The position numbers and the translations under genes are program-made. A DNA stretch of 64,000 nt. It comes from Ardenticatenales bacterium. GTDB taxonomy: Bacteria > Chloroflexota > Anaerolineae > Promineifilales > Promineifilaceae. Of this stretch, positions 46,591-54,896 are shown one piece after another (the stretch's first letter is position 1; each line of letters opens with the position of its first letter). Under the pieces are notes generated by a model that saw nothing but the letters and a program-made list of their open reading frames with translations, did no database searches and was not told the DNA's origin. The stretch spans positions 1,054,001 through 1,118,000 of the forward strand of contig JACKBL010000001.1 in the NCBI GenBank assembly GCA_020634515.1, written 5' to 3'.

Positions 46591-47667
46591 ATGATGGAAC
46601 CCGACACGTATCAACAATTGTCCCTATTTCCCACTGCCACTGCGTGTTTCCCCTCTACGCGCTATCAAGGAAGCAAGGCCAAACTCACTGATTGGATTTG
46701 GGAGCAGATCGCTGACCTGGATTTTCACACCTGTCTGGATGCTTTTGCCGGCACAGGCGCAGTCGCCTATCGCTTAAAACAGGAAGGCAAAAGCATTACC
46801 TACAATGATCTGCTGCGTTTCAATTACCACATTGGACAGGCGATCATTGAAAACGACCAGGTGCAACTCGACTTTGAGGACGTGCAGTGGTTGCTTCAGA
46901 AGCATAGCGAAATTGTCTACCCGATCTTCGTGCAAGACACATTCCACAATATCTATTTCACGGACGAGGAAAATGCCTGGATCGATCAGACGATGACCAA
47001 CATTCGCCGCCTCGCGCATCCTTATAAATTTGCCCTGGCGTTCTTTGCCTTGTGCCAGGCGTGCATGATCAAGCGCCCTTACAACCTGTTCCATCGCAAG
47101 AATTTGTACATGCGTTTTGCTGATGTTGAGCGTTCGTTTGGAAATAAGCGTTCCTGGGACAGACCGTTTCCTGAATGGTTTCAGACCTTCATAGAAGAAG
47201 CAAACCAGGCGGTGTTTGACAATGGGCAATCAAACCAGGCCCTAAACCATGATGCTCTTGAGGTCGTGGGCGATTACGATCTGGTGTATGTTGATACGCC
47301 TTATATTTCGCGTAAAGGCGTTGCTGTTGATTACCTGGCCTTTTATCACTTTCTTGAAGGTTTGACAATATACGATGAGTGGGAAAAGAAACTAGACCAT
47401 CATTCAAAACATCTACGCTTGCAACTCCGGCCAAATGAATGGACCGACAAAAGACAAATCCATGCCGCATTCAATCGGTTATTTCATCGGTTTAGGAAGA
47501 GCATCCTGGTTGTATCTTATCGGAGCGATGGGATTCCCATTGAATCAGAATTGGTTTCTTTGCTGCAAAAGTACAAACGGCATGTGCGGGTTGAGCATTA
47601 TGGTCACTACAAATACGCCTTATCCACCAATTCCAACTCGAAGGAGTTGCTGCTGATTGGGGTTTAG
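46591..47667 (+). CDS. D12-class DNA adenine methyltransferase of an R-M system
   Basis: 358 residues. The start FPSTRYQGSKAKLTDWIWEQ is the family pattern for binding the cofactor. Motif I is DAFAGTGAVAYRL (about 51-63), and motif IV is VYVDTPYISRKG, with DTPY in place of DPPY. It transfers methyl to adenine N6. The restriction enzyme gene follows after 60 bases on the same strand. Base composition is less GC-rich than the neighbours, in line with transfer. The recognition site is probably that of the partner (see next gene). Confidence 0.88.
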   Translation: MMEPDTYQQLSLFPTATACFPSTRYQGSKAKLTDWIWEQIADLDFHTCLDAFAGTGAVAYRLKQEGKSITYNDLLRFNYHIGQAIIENDQVQLDFEDVQWLLQKHSEIVYPIFVQDTFHNIYFTDEENAWIDQTMTNIRRLAHPYKFALAFFALCQACMIKRPYNLFHRKNLYMRFADVERSFGNKRSWDRPFPEWFQTFIEEANQAVFDNGQSNQALNHDALEVVGDYDLVYVDTPYISRKGVAVDYLAFYHFLEGLTIYDEWEKKLDHHSKHLRLQLRPNEWTDKRQIHAAFNRLFHRFRKSILVVSYRSDGIPIESELVSLLQKYKRHVRVEHYGHYKYALSTNSNSKELLLIGV

Positions 47668-47727
47668 GCGTTAATCATGCGAAAACGGCGGCGCGTTTTT
47701 TACATGATGAGATCAAGGTGAGGCACG

Positions 47728-48516
47728 ATGGGGACGGATGATTTCCGACGGGCACTGTTAGCCCGTTTTGAACAGTTGGAATCGGCTTTGGCGACAGATA
47801 GCGGGGATTGGGTCGTCAAGGGCTTCATTGATGTCTATCGCAATCTCTACACTATCTCAATAGACACCAAGGTTATCTCCAAGATTATCGAGTTGATACT
47901 GTTCCCCATTATCTCACAATTCGCAGATGAAAAGGAGTATCGGGTTGTACTCAGTGAACACCAGAATCATTACCCGGACATCAGTCTCATTGCCCCAGAC
48001 GGTACCAGAATTGCGCTCGATCTCAAGAGTACATACAGAATAAATCCACAGCGCGTCAATGGTTTTACGCTCGGCACGTTTACTGGTTACTTTCGCCAGC
48101 GTGATTCCAGCAAGAACATCACCTTTCCCTATTCGCAATATGCGGCGCATTACGTGCTTGGCGTTGTTTGCTCACGTACAGACGCAAACATTGACGAGCG
48201 GCGCGTGTTCACGCTTGATGAATTGCATGACATCACGTCGGTTGTGAGGGACTTCACGTTTCTGCTCCAGGAAAAGTGGCGTATAGCTGGAGATCGGCCT
48301 GGTAGTGGCAACACGCGAAATATTGGCTCTATTACCAGTTTGCCGGCATTGGTGGCGGGACAAGGGCCGTTCGCTAAAGAAGGACGCATGGTCTTTGATG
48401 ACTACTGGATGAACTACTTGACGGAAGATATGGCCCGCGCCATAGATTCATACGTTCCCTATCGTAACATTCGTGAGTATTGGCAATGGCGAGAGCGTGC
48501 CGGGCGGAGGCCGTAA
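47728..48516 (+). CDS. EcoRV-like type II restriction endonuclease
   Basis: 262 residues; EcoRV itself is about 245. The active-site pattern PDISLIAPDGTRIALDLK (PD ... DLK, about 91-108) with an upstream Glu fits the PD-(D/E)XK fold as in EcoRV, and VNGFTLGTFTGYFRQRDSSKN resembles its DNA-contact region. It should cut DNA lacking the methylation of the upstream enzyme; GATATC is the expected site if the EcoRV link is right. It ends 31 bases before the promoter of the RNase P RNA gene. Confidence 0.75.
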   Translation: MGTDDFRRALLARFEQLESALATDSGDWVVKGFIDVYRNLYTISIDTKVISKIIELILFPIISQFADEKEYRVVLSEHQNHYPDISLIAPDGTRIALDLKSTYRINPQRVNGFTLGTFTGYFRQRDSSKNITFPYSQYAAHYVLGVVCSRTDANIDERRVFTLDELHDITSVVRDFTFLLQEKWRIAGDRPGSGNTRNIGSITSLPALVAGQGPFAKEGRMVFDDYWMNYLTEDMARAIDSYVPYRNIREYWQWRERAGRRP

Positions 48517-48546
48517 CGCGCTTTCTTGCGCGTGAGCGGGTGTTGC

Positions 48547-48575
48547 TTGACGCGGGGAGGGTGCAATGTTACGAT
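48547..48575 (+). promoter_or_regulatory. Promoter of the RNase P RNA gene
   Basis: -35 TTGACG (48547-48552), 17-base spacer, -10 TACGAT (48570-48575). The RNA begins about seven bases later at 48582, judged by the end-pairing helix. Confidence 0.75.
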
Positions 48576-48581
48576 CCTTTT

Positions 48582-49019
48582 GTCAAGTTGACCGGGTGGT
48601 CGCGGCTTCTCGTTTCCCTTTGCGGAAGCGGTGAGGTCGAGGAAAGTCCGCACTCCGCGGAGCATGGCGCCGGCTAACGGCCGGACGGGGCGACCCGATG
48701 GAATAGTGCAACAGAGAGGTGTATTGCCCGGCCTCCGGGCTGGGCGAGGGTGAAACGGTGGTGTAAGAGACCACCGGTGGTGGCAGTAATGTCGCCAGCC
48801 AGGTAAACCCCGCCAGGAGCAAGGCCAAGCAGGATGAAAATGGGGCGGCGGCATGTCCGCCGCGTCCGTTACGGGGCTGCTCGTTCCGTCTGACATCCGG
48901 GTAGGCCGCCAGAGAGCGCCAGCAATGGCGTTCCCAGACAGATGATCACCACTTGCTGCCGGCATTTGCCGCGGCAGGTACAGAATGCGGCTTACAGGTC
49001 AACTTGACTTCTTTTTTTA
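48582..49019 (+). ncRNA. rnpB: RNase P RNA, type A
   Basis: The catalytic RNA of ribonuclease P, which trims tRNA 5' ends. The 5' end GTCAAGTTGACC (48582-48593) pairs fully with GGTCAACTTGAC (48997-49008), the P1 helix. GAGGAAAGTCCGCACTCC, GCAACAGAGAG, GGGTGAAACGGTGG and AGACAGATGATCACC are the conserved core blocks in the right order. A run of T at 49013-49018 ends transcription. An octamer TGCCGGCA at 48957 lies in a terminal stem. It shares no strand conflict with its neighbours. Confidence 0.95.
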
Positions 49020-49146
49020 TTGTGGCTGGTCGTCGTGCTGCCGGCCCTTTGTGCGCCAGAATTGTAGCCAATTAAACAGGTACGCTGCCCCCGGCGCGTT
49101 CCGTCGTCTCATGCGGTGTTTTCACGCTGCCGTCGTGGAGGTACTT

Positions 49147-49614
49147 GTGTCCGTGCGTGTGCTGTTTGTCTGCCTGGGCAATATCTGCCGTTCCCCCATG
49201 GCGGAAGCGGTGTTTCAACAGATGGTGAATGAAGCGGGATTGGCGCGGCTGATTGCGGTGGATTCCGCCGGCATTGGCGCATGGCACGCCGGCGAAAAAG
49301 CACATCCGGGAACCCGGCGCATCCTGGCCGCGCACAACATTGCTTACCAGGGGCGCGCACGCCAGATAACGGCGGCGGACATGGCCGATCCGCATACCTA
49401 CGTTGTGGCCATGGATAATGAAAACATGGACGATTTGCGCCGGCGCTTTGGCGACCATCCTCGTCTCTATCGTCTGTTGGATTTTGCGACCGAAACGGAC
49501 CGGCGCGAGGTTCCCGATCCCTACTATACGGGCAAATTTGACTTGGTTTATCGACTGGTTGTAGACGGCTGCCAGGGACTATTGGCGAAAGTTCGCGCGG
49601 ATGCCGGCATTTAA
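49147..49614 (+). CDS. Low-molecular-weight protein tyrosine phosphatase
   Basis: 155 residues from the GTG at 49147, five bases after GGAGG. The active loop VLFVCLGNICRSP (C9 to R15, the CX5R motif) lies at the N-terminus, and the general acid Asp is in VPDPYYTG near residue 119. The spacing is normal for the family. It removes phosphate from tyrosine or arginine residues in the cytosol. The frame is open further upstream but runs into the RNase P RNA gene, so those starts are rejected. Confidence 0.9.
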   Translation: MSVRVLFVCLGNICRSPMAEAVFQQMVNEAGLARLIAVDSAGIGAWHAGEKAHPGTRRILAAHNIAYQGRARQITAADMADPHTYVVAMDNENMDDLRRRFGDHPRLYRLLDFATETDRREVPDPYYTGKFDLVYRLVVDGCQGLLAKVRADAGI

Positions 49615-49628
49615 GGATTTGTTCCCAT

Positions 49629-49703
49629 CGACTGGGCCTATCCGGCAAGCAAGAACCCTTCCCGCGCATCTGTCAGTTCCCAAGCTATTAACGGATGCGC
49701 CCT
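49629..49703 (-). repeat. Dispersed GCGCATCCGT repeat, copy 3
   Basis: CTATCCGGCAAGCAAGAACCC and GCGCATCTGTCAGTTCC, seen in pieces, match the copies at 8681 and 23244. It lies in the gap between the phosphatase and the flavoprotein genes. Confidence 0.65.
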
Positions 49704-49733
49704 AATACCCTTGTCGCTATTCACGACCACCTT

Positions 49734-49808
49734 CCCGGAAGTTGTTCTGATGCCAAACGATCTGAACGATGAGGCGTTTGGGACTTGACATCGAGCTTCC
49801 AGGAAGAT
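49734..49808 (+). repeat. CTTCCCGGAAG-type hairpin before the reductase gene
   Basis: CTTCCCGGAAG at the left and GCTTCCAGGAAGATC at the right bound an imperfect, longer hairpin. It ends 27 bases before the flavoprotein start. It is related to the 57-bp units at 45609 and 56705. Confidence 0.6.
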
Positions 49809-49835
49809 CTACATACCATTCAGGAAAAGAGTGTC

Positions 49836-50993
49836 ATGAAGGAACGAGACGTTATCGTTGTTGGCGCGGGGCCGGCGGGGGCAACAACCGCCATGGCCCT
49901 GGCGCGCAAGGGGCGCGATGTGCTGCTGTTGGACCGGCAGGACTTCCCCCGTGATAAAACCTGCGGCGATGCTGTGCCGGCAGGCGCGATTGAACTGCTA
50001 TATGGCCTGGGCATGCGCGAGAAAATCGACAGCGCCGGCTTCTACCCCGTGCGCAAGCTCCTCATCAGTTCGCTCAAAGGGTACGTTCTGGAAGCAGACT
50101 TCCGCGAAAGCCCTTCCGGGGCGGAGTCCTACGTCATTCCCCGGCTGCAATTCGACGTTGCCTTGCAGCAGCACGCCGTTGATTCCGGCGCGGAGTTTGC
50201 GCGGGCGCAGGTGAAGGAGCCAATTGTTGAAGATGGGCGCGTTGTCGGCGTGCGCGCGCGGCGCAATGGCAAACTGGAGGAAATCCGCGCCAATATGGTC
50301 GTGGGCGCGGATGGGGCCACGTCAGTGATCACGCGCGCGCTGCGCCCGGAAAATAATCGTCATCTGGACAAGCATCGGGCGGTGGCTTTGCGCGCCTACG
50401 TGGAAGATCTGGAGGAACTGCCACACCAGATCGAGTTTTATCTATACAAGGGAATTGTGCCCGGTTATGCCTGGATTTTCCCCATTGGGGAGGGGAAGGC
50501 GAATATCGGCCTGGGGATGCGCTTGGACATTTTCCGGCGGCAGAAGCGCAGTTTGGAGGAGATGCTGGGGGTGTTCATGGAAATGCCGGCAGTCAAAAAA
50601 CGACTCAAGCATGGTGGACAACTGCGCGATGTCGCCACCTGGTCCCTCAACTTCGGTTCACAAAATGACCTGATGCACGTCTATGATGGCGCGATCCTGG
50701 TTGGCGACGCCGCCGGCTTCATCAACCCCCTCACCGGCGGCGGCATTCACAATTCCGTCGTCTCCGGCGTCTTTGCCGCCGACACCATTGACGACGCCAT
50801 GACGCAGGGCGATGTGTCCGCGGCGGCGCTGAAAATCTACGAGCAGCGCTGCCACGAGGAAATGTGGGCCGGCATGCGCCGTTCCTACTTCTTCCAGCGC
50901 GCCATGGGGCAATTCCCCTTTATCGTAGATTTCCTGGTCCGCCGTATGAACGCCAATAGCAAATTCGCTGAAGCGTTCCTTACCAAGATTTGA
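49836..50993 (+). CDS. Geranylgeranyl reductase-like FAD-dependent oxidoreductase
   Basis: 385 residues from the ATG at 49836, after CAGGAAAAG. The nucleotide loop is VIVVGAGPAGATTAMALAR (about 6-24), followed by DFPRDKTCGDAVPAG, a mark of this family, and the second FAD motif ILVGDAAGFINPLTGGGIHN (about 288-307). These enzymes saturate isoprenoid chains of lipids or chlorophyll-like pigments; the substrate here cannot be told. It is membrane-associated in related organisms. The octamer at 50584 marks a G-to-C switch inside the gene. Confidence 0.88.
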   Translation: MKERDVIVVGAGPAGATTAMALARKGRDVLLLDRQDFPRDKTCGDAVPAGAIELLYGLGMREKIDSAGFYPVRKLLISSLKGYVLEADFRESPSGAESYVIPRLQFDVALQQHAVDSGAEFARAQVKEPIVEDGRVVGVRARRNGKLEEIRANMVVGADGATSVITRALRPENNRHLDKHRAVALRAYVEDLEELPHQIEFYLYKGIVPGYAWIFPIGEGKANIGLGMRLDIFRRQKRSLEEMLGVFMEMPAVKKRLKHGGQLRDVATWSLNFGSQNDLMHVYDGAILVGDAAGFINPLTGGGIHNSVVSGVFAADTIDDAMTQGDVSAAALKIYEQRCHEEMWAGMRRSYFFQRAMGQFPFIVDFLVRRMNANSKFAEAFLTKI

Positions 50994-51083
50994 GTGGAAA
51001 AGGCGAGAGTGAGAAGGGCAACTGGGAGGTAGAACCGATCTTGCCAGAAAAAAAGGAACAGATCTCAGAGGCTCATTCAAAAT

Positions 51084-51228
51084 CAACTTGTGATTATCCG
51101 GCAAGCAAGAAGGCTTCGGCAATGCCTGAAGCCCCTTTGAACGAATGCGCGCTAAGGGCGCATCCGTTAATAGATTTGGAAATGACGGATGCGCTGGAAG
51201 GGTTCTTACTTGTGGGAAAATCCAAAGT
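51084..51228. repeat. Double GCGCATCCGT repeat, copy 4
   Basis: Two arms face each other: TATCCGGCAAGCAAGAAGG on the left and AAGGGTTCTTACTTGTGGG on the right, with GCGCATCCGTTAATAG between. It looks like two head-on copies of the repeat. The 50994-51244 gap has no other content. Confidence 0.65.
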
Positions 51229-51244
51229 ATTTCTCGAGCGAACC

Positions 51245-51475
51245 CTAAGATTTCTTGCCCTGGACAAGATCAATTTGCCTGTCATCCATTCTTACGTCGA
51301 GAACGTCTAGCAGGACCAACAACAGTACCAACAATGCCGCCTGCGGTGCGGCAAGGGCGATAATCACGGTCCACAATAGGGACAACTCCAGCAGTTTTCT
51401 CCCGTCCTTCTTGTTGTAAAACGTAATCCGGCGTTCCTTTCCTTCATTGACTAGCTCGCTCAATGTTGTCATCAT
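51245..51475 (-). CDS. Small DUF4342-like membrane protein
   Basis: About 76 residues from the ATG at 51475 (or 51472), which follow GGAGGATC. An amphipathic start LSELVNEGKERRITF (a charged domain ending in KKDGRKLLELSL) leads into one long hydrophobic helix, AAPQAALLVLLLVLLDVLD (about 45-65). The pattern EG..RR....-G+.L.E.PL then a helix fits DUF4342. Function unknown. It is alone on its strand after the S41 gene. Confidence 0.6.
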   Translation of the reverse strand: MMTTLSELVNEGKERRITFYNKKDGRKLLELSLLWTVIIALAAPQAALLVLLLVLLDVLDVRMDDRQIDLVQGKKS

Positions 51476-51639
51476 GATCCTCCACAATCAAAGCACCTGT
51501 CGGCTGATGAGACTCCTTCCAGAAAGACAAAATACGCCTCGGCCCCTCAGGTGTGACGCACTTTCCCGTTTGTAAGTGCGTCACACCGCTGAAGGCTGAG
51601 TAGACGCAAAGATTATTTTTCGTAATTGTACAGGTCAGT

Positions 51640-51706
51640 CGGGGGCTGAGCTTGTCGAAGCCCGAGCTTGTCGAAGCCCGGTTCCCTTCGACAAGCTCAG
51701 GGAACG
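51640..51706. repeat. Cluster of GAGCTTGTCGAAGCC repeats
   Basis: Two direct copies of GAGCTTGTCGAAGCCCG and one inverted CTTCGACAAGCTCAGG. They can form a hairpin. This is the widespread intergenic TTCGACAAGCTCAG motif. Confidence 0.65.
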
Positions 51707-51731
51707 TACCTGTACAGTTGCTAATTTTCTA

Positions 51732-51843
51732 TCTCCGACAGTAACTGCTAAGCCAGATTGGACCAATTTTCTCTGGCGAAAAGAGTTATTGAGCGCGTGA
51801 AATTGGTCCGTTTCCAGAGAGCGTTAGTAGTTACTCTCCGACA
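51732..51843 (+). mobile_element. 94-bp MITE-like element with perfect 9-bp target duplication, inside an S41 protease gene
   Basis: The core 51741-51834 is flanked by TCTCCGACA on both sides (51732-51740 and 51835-51843). The ends are GTAACTGCTAAG and its near complement (GTAACTACTAAC). Inside are AGATTGGACCAATTT and AAATTGGTCC, shared with the 103-bp element. It overlaps the last codons of the protease gene. Confidence 0.9.
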
Positions 51844-53188
51844 GAAGATATCGAACCGCCGCCTCAAGCTGGGTATCAATCCCATTACGGAGGTCGTCGC
51901 GGTCAAGGGGAACGGTGATGTCAGGGATGACGCCGTGATCTTCGAGAACAGCGCCATCAGCCGTTCGCGTCTGGGCAAATGGGTACAGGAAAGTAGCCCC
52001 ATTGGGGAGTACTTTAATATCTCCCACCAGGACCGACCCGGCTGTGCGCATTCCCACAACGGTTGCCCGCTGATTTGCTTTCATCATCCCCGAAAACTCT
52101 TCGCTTGATGACCCACTTAATATATCCACCAGAACCGCCACCGGCCCGAGATACGGTTCGTCTGGCGGATCGGTATAACCTTCACGCTCGAACCCTGGCA
52201 ACTCAAGACCTGGGCGGGTGATGTACCGCCAGAGCAATGTCCGTTCCCGGAAGAACTGGCTGGCGATTGCCTTGCGAACGTAGTAAAAACCGCCGGGATT
52301 GCCGCGAACATCAATAATCATGGCTGGCGCATCTCCCATCTCCTGGATGGCGCCCAGGACCCCGTCGAGGACGGGGGGCAGAAAGCCGTCTAGCTGGATA
52401 TAGGCGATGTTTCCTTCCAGCCGTCTGGCTTCAAATCCAATGTACATCGCGGGCAAATCTTGGGCAGTAAAGGGTTCCTCTTTTCGGGCCTCCATCACCA
52501 GGGTGGCCTCATGCTCCTGGTTTTGCGCGTCAAGATAGGAAACAGTGATGGATTGGCCAGGTTCGCCATAGAATTTCGTCAGGATCGCGCTGAGTATCTG
52601 TCCCTGCCGGCGGCGTTCGTTACGAGGTGGTAGCCAGAGTGTGATCCATTCTTCCCCATTTTCAACAGAAACCCCGTCAACACTCAGAATGATAAAACCG
52701 GTTTGAAGTCCGGCCCGGTTGGCGGCCGATCCGGCCTCTACGCTGGTGATAACGACCTGTTCGTCAATGAATCGAACGTCAAGGCCTACACTGCCGCGCG
52801 CGGAAAGGATCGGCTCTATTTGATCAGCCGAACCCGGCGGCAAGAGAGCCATATGGGAGGCATTAATCTGAAAGCACATCTCATTCACAAGCATGTAGAA
52901 CGCTTCCTCGTTTTCGGCCGCGCTGATCTTGGGCAGGTATTCGTCATACATTGCGTCCCAATCAACGCCGTTGAAATCGGGATCGAAATAGGTTTCATTG
53001 ATTGTCTGCCAGACGATATTGAACGTTTCCCGGTATTCGGCCAGCTTTTCCGGTGGAATTGTTGGCGTTGGCGTAGCTGTTGCGGATTGCCCCGGGCTGC
53101 AGCCCGCCAGCCCACAGGAAATCAGCAGAAGAATCACAATGATAACCGCTGCTTTGTAGCCGCTGAGTAAGATGGTTAACTTTTTCAT
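51824..53188 (-). CDS. S41-family PDZ protease lipoprotein, C-terminus altered by a MITE
   Basis: 454 residues. The lipoprotein signal ends in lipobox GLAGC, and a helical domain (45-125) comes next. The PDZ domain is at about 135-200 (VGLDVRFIDEQVVITSVEAG). The S41 core has MIIDVRGNPGGFYYV and the nucleophile region VDILSGSSSEEFSG. It cuts C-terminal tails of extracytoplasmic proteins. The last residues are LLSESNY; removing the element and one duplicate restores LLSEIEN followed by a stop, so the insertion replaced only three residues. The protein is probably still active. Confidence 0.88.
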   Translation of the reverse strand: MKKLTILLSGYKAAVIIVILLLISCGLAGCSPGQSATATPTPTIPPEKLAEYRETFNIVWQTINETYFDPDFNGVDWDAMYDEYLPKISAAENEEAFYMLVNEMCFQINASHMALLPPGSADQIEPILSARGSVGLDVRFIDEQVVITSVEAGSAANRAGLQTGFIILSVDGVSVENGEEWITLWLPPRNERRRQGQILSAILTKFYGEPGQSITVSYLDAQNQEHEATLVMEARKEEPFTAQDLPAMYIGFEARRLEGNIAYIQLDGFLPPVLDGVLGAIQEMGDAPAMIIDVRGNPGGFYYVRKAIASQFFRERTLLWRYITRPGLELPGFEREGYTDPPDEPYLGPVAVLVDILSGSSSEEFSGMMKANQRATVVGMRTAGSVLVGDIKVLPNGATFLYPFAQTRTADGAVLEDHGVIPDITVPLDRDDLRNGIDTQLEAAVRYLLSESNY

Positions 53189-53412
53189 ATGATTTCACTG
53201 AATGTAAAGACGCTTGCTTGGGAAATTAGAAGGTTGCTAACCGGATGGGCTTTGCGGGTTCGGAGTGGAGAATGGGGATTGATGTAGGCAAAGTGCGCCT
53301 AAATGCAAGACTCCCTCACATCACACTAAATCCCCTTGGGCTTTTTTGTAAAGTGGCATAAGGCATGTATCTAATGTGATTTTTGTCATTAACGCTCTGA
53401 AGGGTTGCGCAC

Positions 53413-53452
53413 TTCCCAGACTGGCGTAGTTCTGGAAACTGCGCCAGTTTCT
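53413..53452. repeat. AGACTGG-type hairpin
   Basis: CAGACTGGCGTAGTT and AACTGCGCCAGTTTC are the arms of an imperfect hairpin between the protease and holin-like genes. The rest of the 53189-53581 gap shows no gene; its upstream part is AT-rich and may hold the protease promoter. Confidence 0.6.
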
Positions 53453-53581
53453 CCTATCAAAATACACGCCAATGGTTTGATCACTGCCGGGCGGAGTCCC
53501 TTACCCCGTGGCGCAGCATTAGAGTATACTTCGCGCAAAAGGACTGACACTCCTGTCAATTCTCATCAAAGGAGACCAGGA

Positions 53582-53953
53582 ATGCGAAACTTACTGTTGC
53601 GTTGGTTCGTCAATGCGATTGCTTTGTGGGTAGCCGTGAAGTTGCTCCCGGGGCTACACCACGATGGAACGGCTATTTCCCTGATTGCCGTCGCCTTGAT
53701 TTTTGGCCTGGTGAACGCGCTGGTGCGTCCGCTGTTGTTGCTCCTCACCTGCCCGCTGGTGCTGCTGACGCTGGGGCTGTTCGTTCTCATTGTGAACACG
53801 CTCATGCTGTCTCTGACGATTGCCCTGTCCAATTCATTGGGATTGGGGATTTCCTCGGACAGCTTTGTGGCGACCTTCCTCGGCTCTATCGTCATCAGCC
53901 TGGTCAGCGGCGTGCTGAATGTGCTTCTCAAAGACGAGCGGGAGAACAATTAA
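53582..53953 (+). CDS. Phage-holin-family-4-like membrane protein
   Basis: 123 residues from the ATG at 53582, preceded by AAAGGAGA. Four membrane helices with the family pattern FGLVNALVRPLLLLLTCPL (about 38-56) and a start RNLLLRWFVNAIALWVAV. Despite the name, such proteins are common in non-phage contexts; no phage genes are near. Function unknown. Confidence 0.88.
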   Translation: MRNLLLRWFVNAIALWVAVKLLPGLHHDGTAISLIAVALIFGLVNALVRPLLLLLTCPLVLLTLGLFVLIVNTLMLSLTIALSNSLGLGISSDSFVATFLGSIVISLVSGVLNVLLKDERENN

Positions 53954-54017
53954 TGGGTGAATGGGTGAATGGTTAGCATGGATGCAAGATCGTTAGCCGT
54001 TCCAGGATTTAACAGTT

Positions 54018-54136
54018 CATCCATTGTGACTATACAGGTCATCTGCCCAGATTGGACCAATTTGCTCTGGTTGAATCTTATTGATGTCTACAAAATTGGT
54101 CCAATCTCTCGGAGACGTGAATAGTTACCATCCATT
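54018..54136 (+). mobile_element. 103-bp MITE-like element, copy C, with target duplication
   Basis: The core 54026-54128 is flanked by CATCCATT on both sides (54018-54025 and 54129-54136). The core looks identical to copies A and B. The right duplicate overlaps the TAA stop of the GNAT gene, so the element landed exactly at the end of that gene. Confidence 0.92.
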
Positions 54137-54896
54137 AACCATTCCTTCCCGGCTGCAGGTGGCCTTCCAGGATGACGGTGCGCGCCAGGGTGTCGCGGAA
54201 GCCGACAGCCTGCGCCAGTTCGATGGACGCGGTGTTGTGCGTTTCCACGGAGTAAAGAGGCGTGCGGCTCTGGCGCAGCAGGTGCTGCGCCAGGCTGGCG
54301 ACAACGCTGCGACCATATCCCTGGCGGCGATAGTTGGGATGGGTGCGCACGGCGATGTCGGCGAAGGTGGGTGATTGCCAGTTGAGGCTGGCGCTGGCGA
54401 CGATTTCGCCGCGCGGGTCGCCTGGGGGATTGCGCACGATGAAGCGAGGCAGCTCGTCGGGGGAGTTGGCCTGGGTGACGAAGATGTTGATGATTGGCTC
54501 GAATCGTTTAGCGTCGAGACGGAAGAGGCGCAGCGTCTGTTCCCGTTCGATGGCGAAGACGGCGCGTATGAGGGGTAGGTAGGTGGTGGTGGTGTGCAGG
54601 ATGATGGGGGTTTCGGGGGGAATGGCGCGGTAGAGGAGGTGGATGCCGGCATCCAAATCCAATTCCCCCCCCTTCTCCACAGTCGGCAGCCGCATCGTCA
54701 CCAGCGGGCGGAACAGATCAATCCCCGTGCGCGACAGCGCCACGTAGCCGCGCGCCCGCTCCGCATCCTCCGGATACGTCACCAACGTCGTGCGATTGTC
54801 AGGGTGATAGAAGGCATAGTAGACGGCCATCGCGTCCGTGGCGTCTCGTTCATTGAGCAGCAGGCGAATGGCGCGTCGTTGGTCGGATAGGTTCAT
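54135..54896 (-). CDS. GNAT-family acetyltransferase
   Basis: 253 residues. The GNAT fold covers about 140-250, with the acetyl-CoA loop RTHPNYRRQGYGRSVV (about 192-207) and the closing NTASIELAQAVGF. The N-terminal half (1-130) is a degenerate second domain seen in other two-part GNAT proteins. It transfers an acetyl group to an unknown acceptor. It overlaps the nucleoside phosphorylase gene by four bases and is translated after it. Confidence 0.85.
   Translation of the reverse strand: MNLSDQRRAIRLLLNERDATDAMAVYYAFYHPDNRTTLVTYPEDAERARGYVALSRTGIDLFRPLVTMRLPTVEKGGELDLDAGIHLLYRAIPPETPIILHTTTTYLPLIRAVFAIEREQTLRLFRLDAKRFEPIINIFVTQANSPDELPRFIVRNPPGDPRGEIVASASLNWQSPTFADIAVRTHPNYRRQGYGRSVVASLAQHLLRQSRTPLYSVETHNTASIELAQAVGFRDTLARTVILEGHLQPGRNG

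Noticed and set aside
48459..48965. 168-residue minus-strand frame over 48.5-49.0 kb
   Set aside because: It lies across the RNase P RNA, whose conserved blocks explain the sequence.
53582..53953. Prophage signal from the holin-like gene
   Set aside because: No other phage gene is near, and this family is common outside phages.
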